In this document: positions 63,327 to 64,000 of the stretch, piece after piece
Layout: the number at the start of each line of letters is the position of its first letter
Position numbering within the stretch: the first letter of the stretch is position 1
From: Amycolatopsis sp. NBC_01488
GTDB taxonomy: Bacteria; Actinomycetota; Actinomycetes; Mycobacteriales; Pseudonocardiaceae
NCBI RefSeq assembly: GCF_036227105.1
Contig: NZ_CP109434.1
Span: 2,918,001-2,982,000, forward strand
Length of the DNA stretch: 64,000 nt
Direction: 5' to 3'
Made by a program: the position numbers and the translations under genes
Notes under the pieces: generated by a model
What the model was told of the DNA's origin: nothing
Seen by the model: only the letters and a program-made list of their open reading frames with translations
Databases searched by the model: none

Positions 63327-64000
63327 ATGACCGGCGTGGGTGACGACTCGCGCGGCCGCCTACTGGGCAGGCCGTGGCTCGTCGTCGGATTCGTCCTCGC
63401 CATCGGAGCCACCCTCGCACTGGTGCTCAGCAACGATCTCCGCTATCTCCGGCTCGGGATCGTCGCCGCCCTCTGGGCTGCCCTGATCGGCGCTTTCCTC
63501 GCCGTGAAGTACCGCAAGCACGCGGCACAGAGCGAGGACGCGGTCGCCGAGGCGCAGGCTGTGTACGAGCTGGAGCTGGAACGCGAGATCGCGGCCCGGC
63601 GTGAATTCGAGCTGGAGGTGGAGGCGGAGAACCGGAGCGAGGCCGACTCCCGCGGCCGCGAGGAGCTGGAGGCGCTGCGCGCCGAGGTGTCCGCGCTGCG
63701 CGACAGCCTCCAGTCGCTGTTCGGCGGCGAGGTGCTGCTCGAACGCGTCGCGCTGACCGCGCAGGCGACCCGGATGCGCAAGCTCTCCGACGAGAACCGG
63801 ATGATCCCGGACGCCGCGCCGAAGAAGAAGCCGGCTCAGCTGATGGCCGGGAAGAAGCCGGCCGAGCAGGGCGAGCGGCCGACCGAGCTGATCGACCGCG
63901 TGCTCGACGAGCGCCGCCGCAAGGCGTCGAACGGCAAGCCCGCGAACGGCAAGGGCCTCGGCAAGGGCAAGGGCTTCGGCGGCAAGCCGGCCCCGAAGGC
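63327..64000 (+). CDS. DUF6779-like membrane protein (partial)
   Basis: At least 224 codons, running off the window. Two hydrophobic segments (about 15-34 and 42-58) are followed by a Glu/Arg-rich coiled coil (about 65-135, LEREIAARREFELEVEAENR) and a Lys/Pro/Gly-rich tail. It corresponds to Rv3604c. TACGGT (63314-63319) ends 7 bases before the ATG, again consistent with a leaderless transcript. Unknown function, probably an envelope scaffold. Confidence 0.85.
   Translation, partial: MTGVGDDSRGRLLGRPWLVVGFVLAIGATLALVLSNDLRYLRLGIVAALWAALIGAFLAVKYRKHAAQSEDAVAEAQAVYELELEREIAARREFELEVEAENRSEADSRGREELEALRAEVSALRDSLQSLFGGEVLLERVALTAQATRMRKLSDENRMIPDAAPKKKPAQLMAGKKPAEQGERPTELIDRVLDERRRKASNGKPANGKGLGKGKGFGGKPAPK

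Overview
The window is 64 kb of very GC-rich DNA (GC strongly preferred at third codon positions, frequent GTG starts, several apparently leaderless genes). Gene content and order match a filamentous actinobacterium of the Pseudonocardiales, most likely Amycolatopsis or a close relative; this is inferred from family knowledge, without a database search. Much of the gene order parallels the Mycobacterium tuberculosis stretch from acs (Rv3667) down to folK/Rv3604c. There is no sign of a phage, insertion sequence, CRISPR array or integrated island.

Layout. 1-5.8 kb: a DUF6319-like protein, acetyl-CoA synthetase, a GNAT acetyltransferase, a phosphoribosyltransferase overlapping a Fic-like protein, and a NiCoT nickel/cobalt transporter. 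5.8-12.8 kb: a leftward cell-wall recycling operon (nagZ, namZ-like DUF1343, a class C beta-lactamase-like hydrolase, murR, murQ), equivalent to the Bacillus murQRP-amlB-nagZ-namZ operon but without the PTS transporter. 13-14.9 kb: a HAD phosphatase flanked by two structured RNAs, an Ms1-like RNA candidate on the minus strand and a 6C RNA on the plus strand, followed by two DnaA boxes ahead of ssd. 14.9-19.9 kb: the ssd/Tad (Flp) pilus operon, with a previously easy-to-miss 61-codon ORF between ssd and tadA.

20-32 kb: a primase/polymerase-like protein, a DUF1998 helicase, a proton-pumping pyrophosphatase, a lipoprotein, a WhiA N-domain-like protein behind a LexA box, a secreted serine protease and topA. 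32-34.7 kb: a small cluster of EspG-like genes and tandemly duplicated micro-ORFs. Its two promoters each combine a LexA box with the PafBC (RecA-NDp) motif, which is the most unusual signal in the window. 35-41 kb: a tail-anchored membrane protein, an MFS-thymidylate kinase fusion with a degenerate P-loop, holB, and a sortase-type surface protein. 41-47 kb: tRNA-Thr, a GreA-like factor, a TetR regulator, a gamma carbonic anhydrase, a uL11 paralogue, a CGNR zinc-finger protein, glyA behind a ZTP riboswitch, and a drug-efflux MFS.

47-64 kb: ppa, dacB, a zinc metalloprotease, tilS and hpt, then a type VII secretion group (a YxxxD protein, a WxG protein and two EspG proteins) in the slot where M. 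tuberculosis carries espACD, then ftsH, folE-folP-folB-folK, a MerR regulator, and the DUF3180 and DUF6779 membrane proteins. The lone EspG gene before ftsH again has a perfect PafBC-type promoter. Taken together, four genes or transcription units in this one window carry DNA-damage promoter signals.
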